A stretch of DNA of 64,000 nt from Maricaulis maris (GTDB lineage: Bacteria; Pseudomonadota; Alphaproteobacteria; Caulobacterales; Maricaulaceae), in the NCBI RefSeq assembly GCF_036322705.1, contig NZ_AP027270.1:924501-988500 (forward strand), written 5' to 3'. Every line of letters starts with the position of its first letter. Position 1 is the stretch's first letter. The position numbers were made by a program, and so were the translations under genes. The notes under the pieces are model-generated. The model had not been told where the DNA came from. It made no database searches and saw only the letters and a list, made by a program, of their open reading frames with translations. Below, piece after piece: positions 54,834-62,661 of the stretch.

Positions 54834-56020
54834 ACAAGGCCGCCCGGCAGTGTTGCGATCTCGCCGCTCATCTCCAGCTCCATCAGCATGGCCTGAACCT
54901 CGCCGACCGGAAGCTGCGCCGCCCGGGCGAGTTCATCACCGGAGACCGGGGCGGGCGACAGCAGGGCCCGCAGCCGCTCAAGTGGCGCGAGGGACGGCGA
55001 GTCTCCGCCGTCTGCGATTGGCTCACTGTCCGGTTCGGCGGCAGCGGCGTCGAGCGCGTCCTCAAGCGCGCCATCGGGTCCGTCATCGTCGAACAGGTTG
55101 CCCGGTACTTCGGGCTCGATGTCCTGGACCTGCCAGCCCGGCGCTGCAGGTGGACGGGCTTGCGAGAGGATGGCGAGGACATCGTCGACGCTCTCGATCA
55201 GGTGGGCGCCATCGCGCAGGAGCTGGTTGGAACCGCGGGCGCGCGGGTCGAGCGGTGAGCCGGGCACCGCCATCACCTCGCGGCCCTGCTCCCCGGCATA
55301 GCGGGCGGTGATCAGCGAGCCGGACCGCAGTGCGGCTTCGACCACCAGCGTGCCAAGCGCCAGACCGGATATGAGCCGGTTTCGACGCGGGAAATCCCGC
55401 GCCGTGGGCGTTCGTCCCAGTGGCATTTCCGACAGAAGGAGGCCGGTCTCACCAATGCGTTCGTGCAGGGCGGCGTGCTCGGGTGGATAGATATGATCGA
55501 TCCCGCCAGCGAGAACCGCAATCGTCCCGCTCTCGATCGCACCGGCATGGGCGGCCCCGTCTATGCCGCGGGCCAGGCCGGAGATGATGACGAGGTCTTC
55601 GCGGCCCAGCCCGTGTGCCAGCTCGCGGGCAAAGCGCAGCCCGACGGCCGAGGCGTTGCGGGCTCCGACCAGGGCGCAGCCCGGGCGCTTCAGCAGCGAC
55701 AGGTCTCCGCGCACGATGATCGCCGGTGGTGGACCGGGGATGGCGGCGAGCAGGGCCGGGTAGACGGGGTCAAGGCCGGTAATAAGGCGGGCACCGGCGC
55801 GCTCGATCTGGTCGAGCTCGGCTTCGATGCGGTCCGGGCCGGGGATATCCAGTCGGCGGTGACCGGCGGCACGGGCGCGGGCCGGCAGGTCGCCGAGGGC
55901 CGTTTCGGCGTCCCCATAGCGGGCAATGGCGCGGGCAAAGCCAGTCGCGCCCAGTCCGCTTGTCCGCGCGAGGCGCAGCCACATCACCCGTTCGGTGTGG
56001 CTGGGCCCCGCCTCTGTCAT
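54812..56020 (-). CDS. dprA: DNA-processing protein A
   Basis: DprA/Smf protects incoming single-stranded DNA and loads RecA in transformation. 402 residues. The Rossmann core carries CALVGARNASAVGLRFARELAHGL, IISGLARGIDGAAHAGAI and DFPRRNRLISGLALGTLVVEA. The N-terminal SAM-like helices and a C-terminal DML1-type winged helix (about 345-400) are present. Between them is an acidic linker (about 300-335) that is not in all members. It overlaps plsY by 4 bases. Confidence 0.94.
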   Translation of the reverse strand: MTEAGPSHTERVMWLRLARTSGLGATGFARAIARYGDAETALGDLPARARAAGHRRLDIPGPDRIEAELDQIERAGARLITGLDPVYPALLAAIPGPPPAIIVRGDLSLLKRPGCALVGARNASAVGLRFARELAHGLGREDLVIISGLARGIDGAAHAGAIESGTIAVLAGGIDHIYPPEHAALHERIGETGLLLSEMPLGRTPTARDFPRRNRLISGLALGTLVVEAALRSGSLITARYAGEQGREVMAVPGSPLDPRARGSNQLLRDGAHLIESVDDVLAILSQARPPAAPGWQVQDIEPEVPGNLFDDDGPDGALEDALDAAAAEPDSEPIADGGDSPSLAPLERLRALLSPAPVSGDELARAAQLPVGEVQAMLMELEMSGEIATLPGGLVQRRRQS

Positions 56021-56667
56021 GAGGCGGGCGTGTCCGGCTCGTCAGCGTCCTGATCACCATCGGTACCGGCCGCGTCCTTCTTGCCACCGATGCGCGGCTC
56101 CTCGCCCTTGAGCAGGCGGCTGATATTGGCGCGGTGGAGCCAGTAGATCAGCACGGTCAGCACGCCGGCCATCAGGGCAACGTCCGCCCGCCCCCACAGA
56201 TAGGCGGCAAAAGGCGCCGCCATCGCGGCGGCCAGGGCAGCGAGAGAGGAAATCCGGAAAATGGCAGCCATGATCAGCCAGGTCGCTATAACCGCGAGGC
56301 CGACCGGCCAGAACACGACCAGCATGGTGCCGACAAAGGTCGCGACACCCTTGCCACCCTTGAAGCCGAGCCAGACCGGGAAGCAATGGCCGGCAAAGGC
56401 GAAGCCGCCGGCAACAAGGCCGGCCGTGGTACCGAAGAAATAGCCGAAGGCGGCGGCCGCGATGCCGGCCTTGCCGGCGTCAAGGATGAGGGTCAGGGCC
56501 GCGAGGTCCTTGCGGCCGGTACGCAGCACATTGGTGGCGCCGATATTGCCCGAGCCGATGGCGCGTATATCGCCCAGCCCGGCCATGCGGGTCAGCACCA
56601 GTCCGAAAGGGATGGAGCCGAAGAGATAGCCACCGGCGGCGGAGAGCGCGATCAGAAGAGCGGTCAT
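56017..56667 (-). CDS. plsY: Glycerol-3-phosphate acyltransferase PlsY
   Basis: The membrane enzyme that acylates glycerol-3-phosphate with acyl-phosphate, starting phospholipid synthesis. 216 residues, with the family's GGYLFGSIPFGLVL, DIRAIGSGNIGATNVLRTG (acyl-phosphate loop) and AFAGHCFPVWLGFKGGKGVATFVG (third motif). It is followed by dprA with a 4-base overlap and preceded by pyrC by 12 bases. Confidence 0.96.
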   Translation of the reverse strand: MTALLIALSAAGGYLFGSIPFGLVLTRMAGLGDIRAIGSGNIGATNVLRTGRKDLAALTLILDAGKAGIAAAAFGYFFGTTAGLVAGGFAFAGHCFPVWLGFKGGKGVATFVGTMLVVFWPVGLAVIATWLIMAAIFRISSLAALAAAMAAPFAAYLWGRADVALMAGVLTVLIYWLHRANISRLLKGEEPRIGGKKDAAGTDGDQDADEPDTPAS

Positions 56668-56679
56668 GTCAATCTACAC

Positions 56680-57957
56680 CTAAGAGTTGTATAATGTGTC
56701 CCCGGCGACGATGGTTTGCAAGACCCGTCCCTGGAAACGGCGTCCGGCCCAGGCCGAATTACCGCGCGCCGAGGCAAAGCCATCGGGCTGACAGACCCAC
56801 GGCTTGTCGCCGTCGATGAGAATGAGATCAGCCGGCGCACCGACCCGGATCCGGCCCTGCGGCAAACCGAGAATATCGGCCGGACCGCTGGTCATCACAC
56901 GCAGCGCGTCAAGCAGCGACAGTTCGCCGTCATGCACCAGGCCGAGCATCGCGCCGAGCATGGTTTCGAGGCTCAGGGTTCCGGCGATGGCCAGCGCAAA
57001 GGGTTCGCCCTTGTCATCGAACGGGGTCGGGCGATGATCCGAGACGATGGCATCGATTTCACCGGCGGCGACCGCTTCGACCAGTGCCAGCCGGTCGGCT
57101 TCGCTGCGCAGCGGGGGATCCATGCGGAAGGCACTGTCGAGCCCGCCGGCATCGACTTCGTTGAGCGTCAGGTGGGCCACCGCCACGGTCGCGGCGATCT
57201 CGAGATCGCGGCTGCGCACATGGCGCAGCGCGTCGAGACCGGCGGCGGTCGACAGGCGGTCGATCATCAGCTTTCCGCCGGACAGCTCGGCCAGCGCCGC
57301 GTCGCGCTCGATGGCGATGCGTTCGGAGACCGCCGGTTCCGCCGGGATGCCGACCCGGGCTGACCAGTCGCTTTCCAGTGCCACGGTGCCGGCCGACAGG
57401 TGGGCATCGGCCGGGCGACAGGCCAGCCAGATATCGAACTGGCTGCTGTAGGACAAAAGGCGCCGCATCAGCCGCGTATCGGCGATCGGTCGGTCGCCCT
57501 GTCCGGCATAGACGGCACCGCCGCGCACCATCAGGCCGATCTCGGCCATCTGCTCGCCGGCGAGGGCCTGGGTTGCGCCACAGGCTGACAGGACCCGGAC
57601 GCTGCGCTGGCTGAGCCCGCGCGACATGCCGGCAAAGCCATCTGCCTTGTCCAGCGGGCTGCGGGAATTGGGCGCCAGCACGATGGTGCCGAAACCACCG
57701 CTCATCGCTGCGGCACACAGCGTGTCCAGCGTCTCGCCATCCGGGGTCAGGGCCGGTTCCTTGGCGCAGCGCAGGTCGATCAGGGCCGGGGCGAGGATGC
57801 AGCCCTTGGCATCGATCACCGTCTCTGCCGCCTCGAGATCGAGATCGCCGCCCATCTGGGCGATCACGCCGTCCTCGACCAGGACACCACCGGGACCGTC
57901 ATGGCCGGAGGCCGGGTCGACGAGGCGGGCATTGATGATGGCGAGGCTGGTGCTCAT
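56680..57957 (-). CDS. pyrC: Dihydroorotase-like protein lacking the HxH metal motif
   Basis: A PyrC-family amidohydrolase, 425 residues, overlapping pyrB by 4 bases. The family start NARLVDPASG is followed by ALIDLRCAKEPALT, where active dihydroorotases have HxH (as in 'DMHVHLREPG'); the two metal histidines are absent. A VSDHRPTPFDDKGEP segment remains in the C-terminal half. Such degenerate copies are known as partners of aspartate transcarbamoylase that keep its assembly in some bacteria. Whether another active dihydroorotase exists elsewhere cannot be seen. Confidence 0.9.
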   Translation of the reverse strand: MSTSLAIINARLVDPASGHDGPGGVLVEDGVIAQMGGDLDLEAAETVIDAKGCILAPALIDLRCAKEPALTPDGETLDTLCAAAMSGGFGTIVLAPNSRSPLDKADGFAGMSRGLSQRSVRVLSACGATQALAGEQMAEIGLMVRGGAVYAGQGDRPIADTRLMRRLLSYSSQFDIWLACRPADAHLSAGTVALESDWSARVGIPAEPAVSERIAIERDAALAELSGGKLMIDRLSTAAGLDALRHVRSRDLEIAATVAVAHLTLNEVDAGGLDSAFRMDPPLRSEADRLALVEAVAAGEIDAIVSDHRPTPFDDKGEPFALAIAGTLSLETMLGAMLGLVHDGELSLLDALRVMTSGPADILGLPQGRIRVGAPADLILIDGDKPWVCQPDGFASARGNSAWAGRRFQGRVLQTIVAGDTLYNS

Positions 57958-58916
57958 GCCGCGGCCTCCTTGCGGATATTCGCGCCGATCAGTTCGAGGA
58001 TCGCCATGCGCACCGCGACGCCGCTCTCGACCTGGTCGAGGATGACGCTAATCTCGGGATCATCGGCCAGCTTGGTGTGGATCTCGATGCCGCGATTCAT
58101 CGGGCCGGGGTGCATCACCAGGACATCGGGCGAGGCCACTTCGAGACGCTCATGGGTAAGACCGAAGAGATGGAAGAACTCGCGCTCGGAGGGCACGAAA
58201 CCGCCGGTCATGCGTTCGCGTTGCTGGCGCAGCGCCATGACGGCATCGCAGCCCTTCAGCGCCTCGTCGAGATCGTGGAAGACATCGCAGCCCCACTGGT
58301 CGACATCGGAGGGCAAGAGGGTCGGCGGGGCGCACAGGCGGATCTCGGCGCCGAGAATGTTCAGGAGGCCGATATTCGAGCGCGCCACGCGCGAATGCAG
58401 GATATCGCCGACAATCAGGATGCGGCGACCGCCGACCGAGCCCCAGCGCTGGGACAGGGTGAAGCTGTCGAGCAGGGCCTGGGTCGGGTGTTCATGCATG
58501 CCGTCACCGGCATTGACGACCGACAGCCCGGTGCGGTCAGCGAGGAATTGCGGTGCGCCGGTGGCCGGGTGTCGGACCACCATGATGTCCGGCTTCATTG
58601 CCGCCAGTGTCCGCGCCGTGTCCGACAGGCTTTCGCCCTTGGACGCTGACGAGCTGGCGACCGCGAAATTCACCACATCGGCCCCGAGCCGCTTGCCGGC
58701 CATCTCGAACGACCCTTGCGTCCGTGTCGAGGCTTCGAAGAAGAGGTTGAGCACGGTCAGCCCGCGCAGCACGTCGGTGCGCTTGTCCGGCGTCCGGTTG
58801 ACCGCCAGGTGATGCGCCGCGCGCTCGAAGATGATCTGGATATCAACGGGGTTGAGGTCGGCCACCGAAACAAGGTGGCGGTGGGGGAAGTCGTAGGAAA
58901 ATTCCGCGCGGCTCAT
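57954..58916 (-). CDS. pyrB: Aspartate carbamoyltransferase catalytic subunit
   Basis: Joins carbamoyl phosphate and aspartate, step 2 of pyrimidine synthesis. 320 residues from the Met at 58916. FFEASTRTQGSFEMA (the STRT carbamoyl-phosphate motif), MVVRHPATG, HEHPTQALLDSFTL and MHPGPMNRGIEI are all present. No regulatory pyrI follows; instead it is coupled to the inactive-looking pyrC. An earlier in-frame Met is not used because it lies in a region with no protein-like composition. Confidence 0.97.
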   Translation of the reverse strand: MSRAEFSYDFPHRHLVSVADLNPVDIQIIFERAAHHLAVNRTPDKRTDVLRGLTVLNLFFEASTRTQGSFEMAGKRLGADVVNFAVASSSASKGESLSDTARTLAAMKPDIMVVRHPATGAPQFLADRTGLSVVNAGDGMHEHPTQALLDSFTLSQRWGSVGGRRILIVGDILHSRVARSNIGLLNILGAEIRLCAPPTLLPSDVDQWGCDVFHDLDEALKGCDAVMALRQQRERMTGGFVPSEREFFHLFGLTHERLEVASPDVLVMHPGPMNRGIEIHTKLADDPEISVILDQVESGVAVRMAILELIGANIRKEAAA

Positions 58917-59173
58917 CCCGTCTCCTGGGTCGCCAAGGGCACACAGATACGTCCTGCGGCGGTATAGGGGGAGTTGGGGGCGGGAGCAAGGGAGGGGGCC
59001 GGTGTTGCAGGAGGCGCCTTGGCGCCCACCCGGCCATGCATCACTTGTCGGGATGTCGCCGCAGGTCGTTTCGGATTTCCATGGCCTCCTTCTTCGCCGT
59101 AAATCGGCGTAGCACGGTCGCAGGGATTGATTGGCCCTTGACCTGCGCGCCGGGCTTTCGTCTCGTTCACACC

Positions 59174-60142
59174 ATGAAGATTCACACACTGGCGCTGGGC
59201 GCCCTGATCCTCGCCGCTGAAGCGCCTGTCTCTGCGCAAGTCGACACGGAAGCCGCGAGCTGCTCTGTCGAACTTGTCGTTCTCGGCGTAGGCCAGGATG
59301 GCGGTGCGCCGCAGCTGGGCAATAGCGCCGATCCGGCCTGGGAGGACCCGTCGCTGCGGCGGCTGGCGACCTCGGTCGCGATCGTCGATCGGGAGCGCGG
59401 CGAGCGTGTCCTGTTCGAGGCGACGCCGGACATTCGCGAACAGCTCTGGCGGCTCGACCAGGTGATGCCGGTCGAGGCCCGCCCCGGACTGGACGGGGTT
59501 TTCCTGACCCATGGTCATATCGGCCATTACACCGGTCTGATGTTCTTCGGCCATGAAAGCATGGGCGCGCGTGATGTACCGGTCTATGCCATGCCCTCCA
59601 TGTCGGCCTTCCTGTTTGCCAATGGGCCGTGGGACCAGCTGGTCCGCTACGACAATATCGAGCTGGAAGACCTGCGTGCCGGCGTGCCGGTCGAGTTTGG
59701 CGGGTTCCGCGTCACCGCCTTCGAGGTCCCGCACCGTCAGGAATATACCGAGGTCGTCGGCTATCACATCGCCGGACCGGACCGCTCGGCGCTCTTCCTG
59801 CCGGATATCGACAGCTGGGAAGAGTGGGACACATGGGAGGATGGCGCGGCGATGCGGATCGAGGATCTCATCGCCACGGTGGATGTCGCCTATCTCGACG
59901 CGACCTTCTTCGCCAATGGCGAGATACCCGGTCGCGATATGTCCGGCTTCCCGCATCCCTTCATCACGCATTCGATGGAGCGCTTCGCCGACCTGCCGGC
60001 CGGCGAGCGGGCCAAGATCCGCTTCATCCATTTCAACCACACCAATCTCGTGCGCTTTCCCGATGCGCCGGAGCGGGATGTGGTCGAGTCGGCCGGGTTC
60101 AACCTGGCGGATGAAGGGGAGCGGTATTGTCTGGGGGATTAG
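59174..60142 (+). CDS. Secreted metallo-beta-lactamase-fold hydrolase (PqqB-like)
   Basis: A 322-residue exported protein with a signal peptide (MKIHTLALGALILAAEAPVSAQ). The beginning VVLGVGQDGGAPQLGN resembles the PqqB start. FLTHGHIGHYTGLM carries a metal motif (HxHxxH), and VGYHI, FLPDID and DVAYLDATFFAN give further ligands. It resembles PqqB rather than class B lactamases, but no PQQ genes are nearby, so its substrate is unknown. The longer frame from 59036 is not supported by a ribosome site. Confidence 0.85.
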   Translation: MKIHTLALGALILAAEAPVSAQVDTEAASCSVELVVLGVGQDGGAPQLGNSADPAWEDPSLRRLATSVAIVDRERGERVLFEATPDIREQLWRLDQVMPVEARPGLDGVFLTHGHIGHYTGLMFFGHESMGARDVPVYAMPSMSAFLFANGPWDQLVRYDNIELEDLRAGVPVEFGGFRVTAFEVPHRQEYTEVVGYHIAGPDRSALFLPDIDSWEEWDTWEDGAAMRIEDLIATVDVAYLDATFFANGEIPGRDMSGFPHPFITHSMERFADLPAGERAKIRFIHFNHTNLVRFPDAPERDVVESAGFNLADEGERYCLGD

Positions 60143-60157
60143 ATTACCCGCTCATCG

Positions 60158-60231
60158 TCATGCCGGCGAAGTTCGGGTTGAGCCTGGCTTGGCGGTATGA
60201 TCTGGGCCCTGACCTTCGGCCGGGATGACAA
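60158..60231. repeat. REP-like inverted repeat
   Basis: CGTCATGCCGGCGAAG near 60158-60173 and CTTCGGCCGGGATGACA near 60215-60231 are reverse complements, with about 40 bases between. A typical intergenic palindrome, at the edge of a decayed region. Confidence 0.55.
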
Positions 60232-60256
60232 TCTGCTTGTCTGCGCGGCGAAGGGC

Positions 60257-60373
60257 TCAGCCCAACAACCAAAGTAAGAACGGGATGGTGATGAAGACCG
60301 AGCGGGGCAGAAGCCGCGGGCGGGCCTTCATGGCGGTGAAGTTAAGTCCGGCGCCGACGGCTAGCGGTATCTG
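60257..60373 (-). pseudogene. Internally deleted remnant of an AEC transporter gene
   Basis: The minus strand encodes VGAGLNFTAMKARPRLL then SVFI fused directly to TIPFLLWLLG and a stop. The intact AEC gene next door has the same two segments (VGAGLNFTAMRARPRLL and VTIPFWLWLLG) but about 70 residues apart. So this is a copy that lost the middle and the N-terminal part. It overlaps the 3' end of the Tat-repeat pseudogene. Confidence 0.7.
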
Positions 60374-60795
60374 TGGGTGCTCTGACGTCTCGGGAGCACT
60401 TCTGTATCCGTTGTTGGGGCTTCGATCGGGCCGTCCGGTTTAGCCGGGCGCTGGGCTGTCGGTCCGCGCCCTTGACCGGCCGGATCTGCCGTCGCACCAC
60501 TGTCCTGGTCGGAAATGCCCTGTGCGCCAGCGCCGCCTGATCCACGGCCATTACCGACAGGATCAGCGGAGCCACCGCTGTCATTATCGGTCAGGCCGGA
60601 GCCGCCTGCGCGCGCGCCGCCGCTGCGTCCATACCCGGCCCGATCCGCATAGGCCCCGCCATCGGAGTCCTAAACGCCGGTATAGGTTTGGGCTGTCGCT
60701 TCACCGCTGATCAGTGCGCCGGTGCCCACCGCCAATACGCTGCCGGTCACCCGCATCAGAAACGAGCGCCTAGAGAGTGCACCTTTGTAAGCCAT
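60361..60795 (-). pseudogene. Tat-signal repeat protein interrupted by an amber codon
   Basis: The frame from the Met at 60795 (GGGGGAATGGC in front) reads a twin-arginine signal, SRRSFLMRV, then GALISGEATAQ and, after residue 41, an in-frame TAG (60670-60672). The same frame continues without another stop to 60361, giving three units: SDGGAYADRAGYGRSG, TDNDSGGSADPVGNGRG and SDQDSGATADPAGQGRG. The full length would be about 144 residues. Either a pseudogene or a sequencing error; suppression is possible but less likely. Confidence 0.6.
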
Positions 60796-60903
60796 GCCAT
60801 TCCCCCAAAACCCGGCTCGTCGGAGCAAGCCCGGCCCTTATTCCTAGTTCGATCGGGCGAAACCGGCAAGCGGCGCCTGTCCGGACGCCTTGGGCAGGGC
60901 TGC

Positions 60904-61818
60904 CTAGCCCAAAAGCCACAGCCAGAACGGAATGGTCACGAAGCTGAACAGCGCGCTGGCGGTGATGTCGCCGGCGGAATAGGGCGCGTCGCCGCCCATC
61001 TCCTTGGCCAGAACATAGGCCGAGGCCGCGCCCGGTGAGGCCCCGGTCAGGAGGAGGATGGTCAGCGGGATGCCCTCAATGCCCAGCGCCGTGCCGATGC
61101 CGTAGAAAACCAGCGGCCCGATCATCAGCTTGATGAAGACCGACAGGCCCAGAAGGCGCGGACGGGCGCGCATGGCAGTGAAGTTGAGACCGGCCCCGAC
61201 CGAGAGCAGGATGAGCGGCAGGGCGGCCTGCCCGATCAGGTCGACTGTGTCGGTCAGCATCACGGGCAGATGGATGCCGCCCAGATTGACAATGCCGCCG
61301 GCGGCCGAACCCAGGATCAGCGGGTTGGTCAGGATACGATAGATGATCGAGCGCCAGTGTGGGGCCGCGCCATCGCCCCACACCGCCAGGGCCGCCACGC
61401 ACTCCATGTTCACCAGCGGGATCGAGGCGACCATGATCAGCGCCACCAGGATCTCGCCCTCCTCGCCGAACAGGGCGATGCCGAGGGCCAGGATCAGCAG
61501 GCCGTTCCAGCGACAGGTCGCCTGGAACAGGCTGGTATAGGTCGGGTTCGGGATTTTCAGCAGCGGCTTGATGGCCAGTGTGATCGCCGCCATTCCGAGA
61601 AAGCCCAGCACGGCCGCGCCGATGAAGCTGCCGAGCTGGATGTTCGACAGGTCGGCATGGCTGATCGACGAGAAGAGCAGGGCCGGGGACAGGCCCAGAT
61701 AGGCCAGCCGCGAGATCGGCGCCCAGCTGTTTTCCGGCAGCAGGTGCGAGCGGCGCAGGAGCCAGCCGACAAAGATCACCCCGAAGACCGGGATCAGGGC
61801 CGAGATGATCAAATTCAT
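60904..61818 (-). CDS. AEC-family transporter (auxin efflux carrier-like)
   Basis: A 304-residue membrane transporter with about ten helices. It shows MNLIISALIPVFGVIFVGWLLRR, WAPISRLAYLGLSPALLFSSI and a second half with LILLSVGAGLNFTAMRARPRLLG. AEC members export or import organic anions such as malate; the substrate is unknown here. The Met overlaps the stop of ruvX by 4 bases. A truncated relative lies 0.5 kb further on. Confidence 0.9.
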   Translation of the reverse strand: MNLIISALIPVFGVIFVGWLLRRSHLLPENSWAPISRLAYLGLSPALLFSSISHADLSNIQLGSFIGAAVLGFLGMAAITLAIKPLLKIPNPTYTSLFQATCRWNGLLILALGIALFGEEGEILVALIMVASIPLVNMECVAALAVWGDGAAPHWRSIIYRILTNPLILGSAAGGIVNLGGIHLPVMLTDTVDLIGQAALPLILLSVGAGLNFTAMRARPRLLGLSVFIKLMIGPLVFYGIGTALGIEGIPLTILLLTGASPGAASAYVLAKEMGGDAPYSAGDITASALFSFVTIPFWLWLLG

Positions 61819-62270
61819 GGGCGCAGCATCTCCAGCCGATCGAGGGCGCTTTGCAGGATGTTGGCGGCGGCGTGGGCGTCGATGATTTCCTTGCGCTTGT
61901 CCCGGCGCACACCGACCGCGATCAGCTTTTCCTCGGCCTCGAAGGTCGAGAGGCGTTCGTCCTGGAAGACGATGGGCAGATCGCGCAGCCGCATCAGATT
62001 GCGGGCCATGGCGCGGACCGACTGGACGCGCGGACCTTCCGACCCGTCCATATTGACCGGCAGGCCCATCACGATGGCGGTGGCCTGGCGCTCCTCCAGC
62101 AGCGCGAAGATGCGCTCCGCGTCGGCGGTGAATTTGGTGCGCTTGATGGTCTCCACCGGGGTCGACAGGCCGCGCGAGGCGCCGCAGGCGGCCACGCCAA
62201 TGGTCTTGGTGCCCGGGTCAAGGGCAATCAGGGGCCCGTCGGGCAGGTCTTCCAGCGTCACAATCGGCAT
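61815..62270 (-). CDS. ruvX: Putative pre-16S rRNA nuclease / Holliday junction resolvase-like (YqgF)
   Basis: A 151-residue RNase H-fold nuclease of the YqgF/RuvX family, tied to 16S rRNA 5' processing and to recombination. LIALDPGTKTIGVAACG holds the first catalytic Asp, VMGLPVNMDGSEGPR is the second motif, and FQDERLSTFEAEEKL contains the conserved DER-ST element. The last catalytic Asp lies in the C-terminal helix (IIDAHAAANIL). It is divergent from gatC by 100 bases. Confidence 0.93.
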   Translation of the reverse strand: MPIVTLEDLPDGPLIALDPGTKTIGVAACGASRGLSTPVETIKRTKFTADAERIFALLEERQATAIVMGLPVNMDGSEGPRVQSVRAMARNLMRLRDLPIVFQDERLSTFEAEEKLIAVGVRRDKRKEIIDAHAAANILQSALDRLEMLRP

Positions 62271-62370
62271 GTTTGCGGGATGCGCTTTGCACGCGCCACC
62301 GTCAAGCTTTCTTGCACCTGCGAAAACCGGTTGGTACTCAGACGACTTCGACTATCCGGAGTGATTTCCC

Positions 62371-62658
62371 ATGTCCGTCACTGCTGATGATGTGCGGCGC
62401 ATTGCGCGCCTCGCCTGTCTTGCCGAACCGACCGATCGCATCGACACGCTGGTCGGTGAACTCAACGGCATTCTGAGCTGGATTGAACAGCTCAACGAGG
62501 TCGATGTCGAAGGCGTCGACGCCATGACGACCCCGGTGAAATTCCCGCTGCCGCAGCGCGAGGACGTGGTCACCGACGGCAATTGCCGCGACAAGGTCCT
62601 CGCCAATGCGCCAAGCTCCGACGAAGGCTTCTTCGTTGTTCCCAAGTCGGTGGAGTAG
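62371..62658 (+). CDS. gatC: Glutamyl-tRNA(Gln)/Asp-tRNA(Asn) amidotransferase subunit C
   Basis: The small subunit that stabilises the GatCAB complex. 95 residues, full family length. It has MSVTADDVRRIARLACL, ELNGILSWIEQLNEVDVEGVDAM and the C-terminal RDKVLANAPSSDEGFFVVPKSVE. It is followed 3 bases after the stop by gatA. Confidence 0.96.
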   Translation: MSVTADDVRRIARLACLAEPTDRIDTLVGELNGILSWIEQLNEVDVEGVDAMTTPVKFPLPQREDVVTDGNCRDKVLANAPSSDEGFFVVPKSVE

Positions 62659-62661
62659 GTC

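Noticed and set aside
58917-59173. Possible gene in the gap between pyrB and the PqqB-like gene
   Set aside because: The long frame from 59036 has no ribosome site and non-protein-like composition; the 257-base gap holds only G-rich tracts and the two start regions.
60342-60584. 80-residue minus-strand frame inside the Tat-repeat pseudogene
   Set aside because: It is in another frame from the repeats and has no ribosome site.
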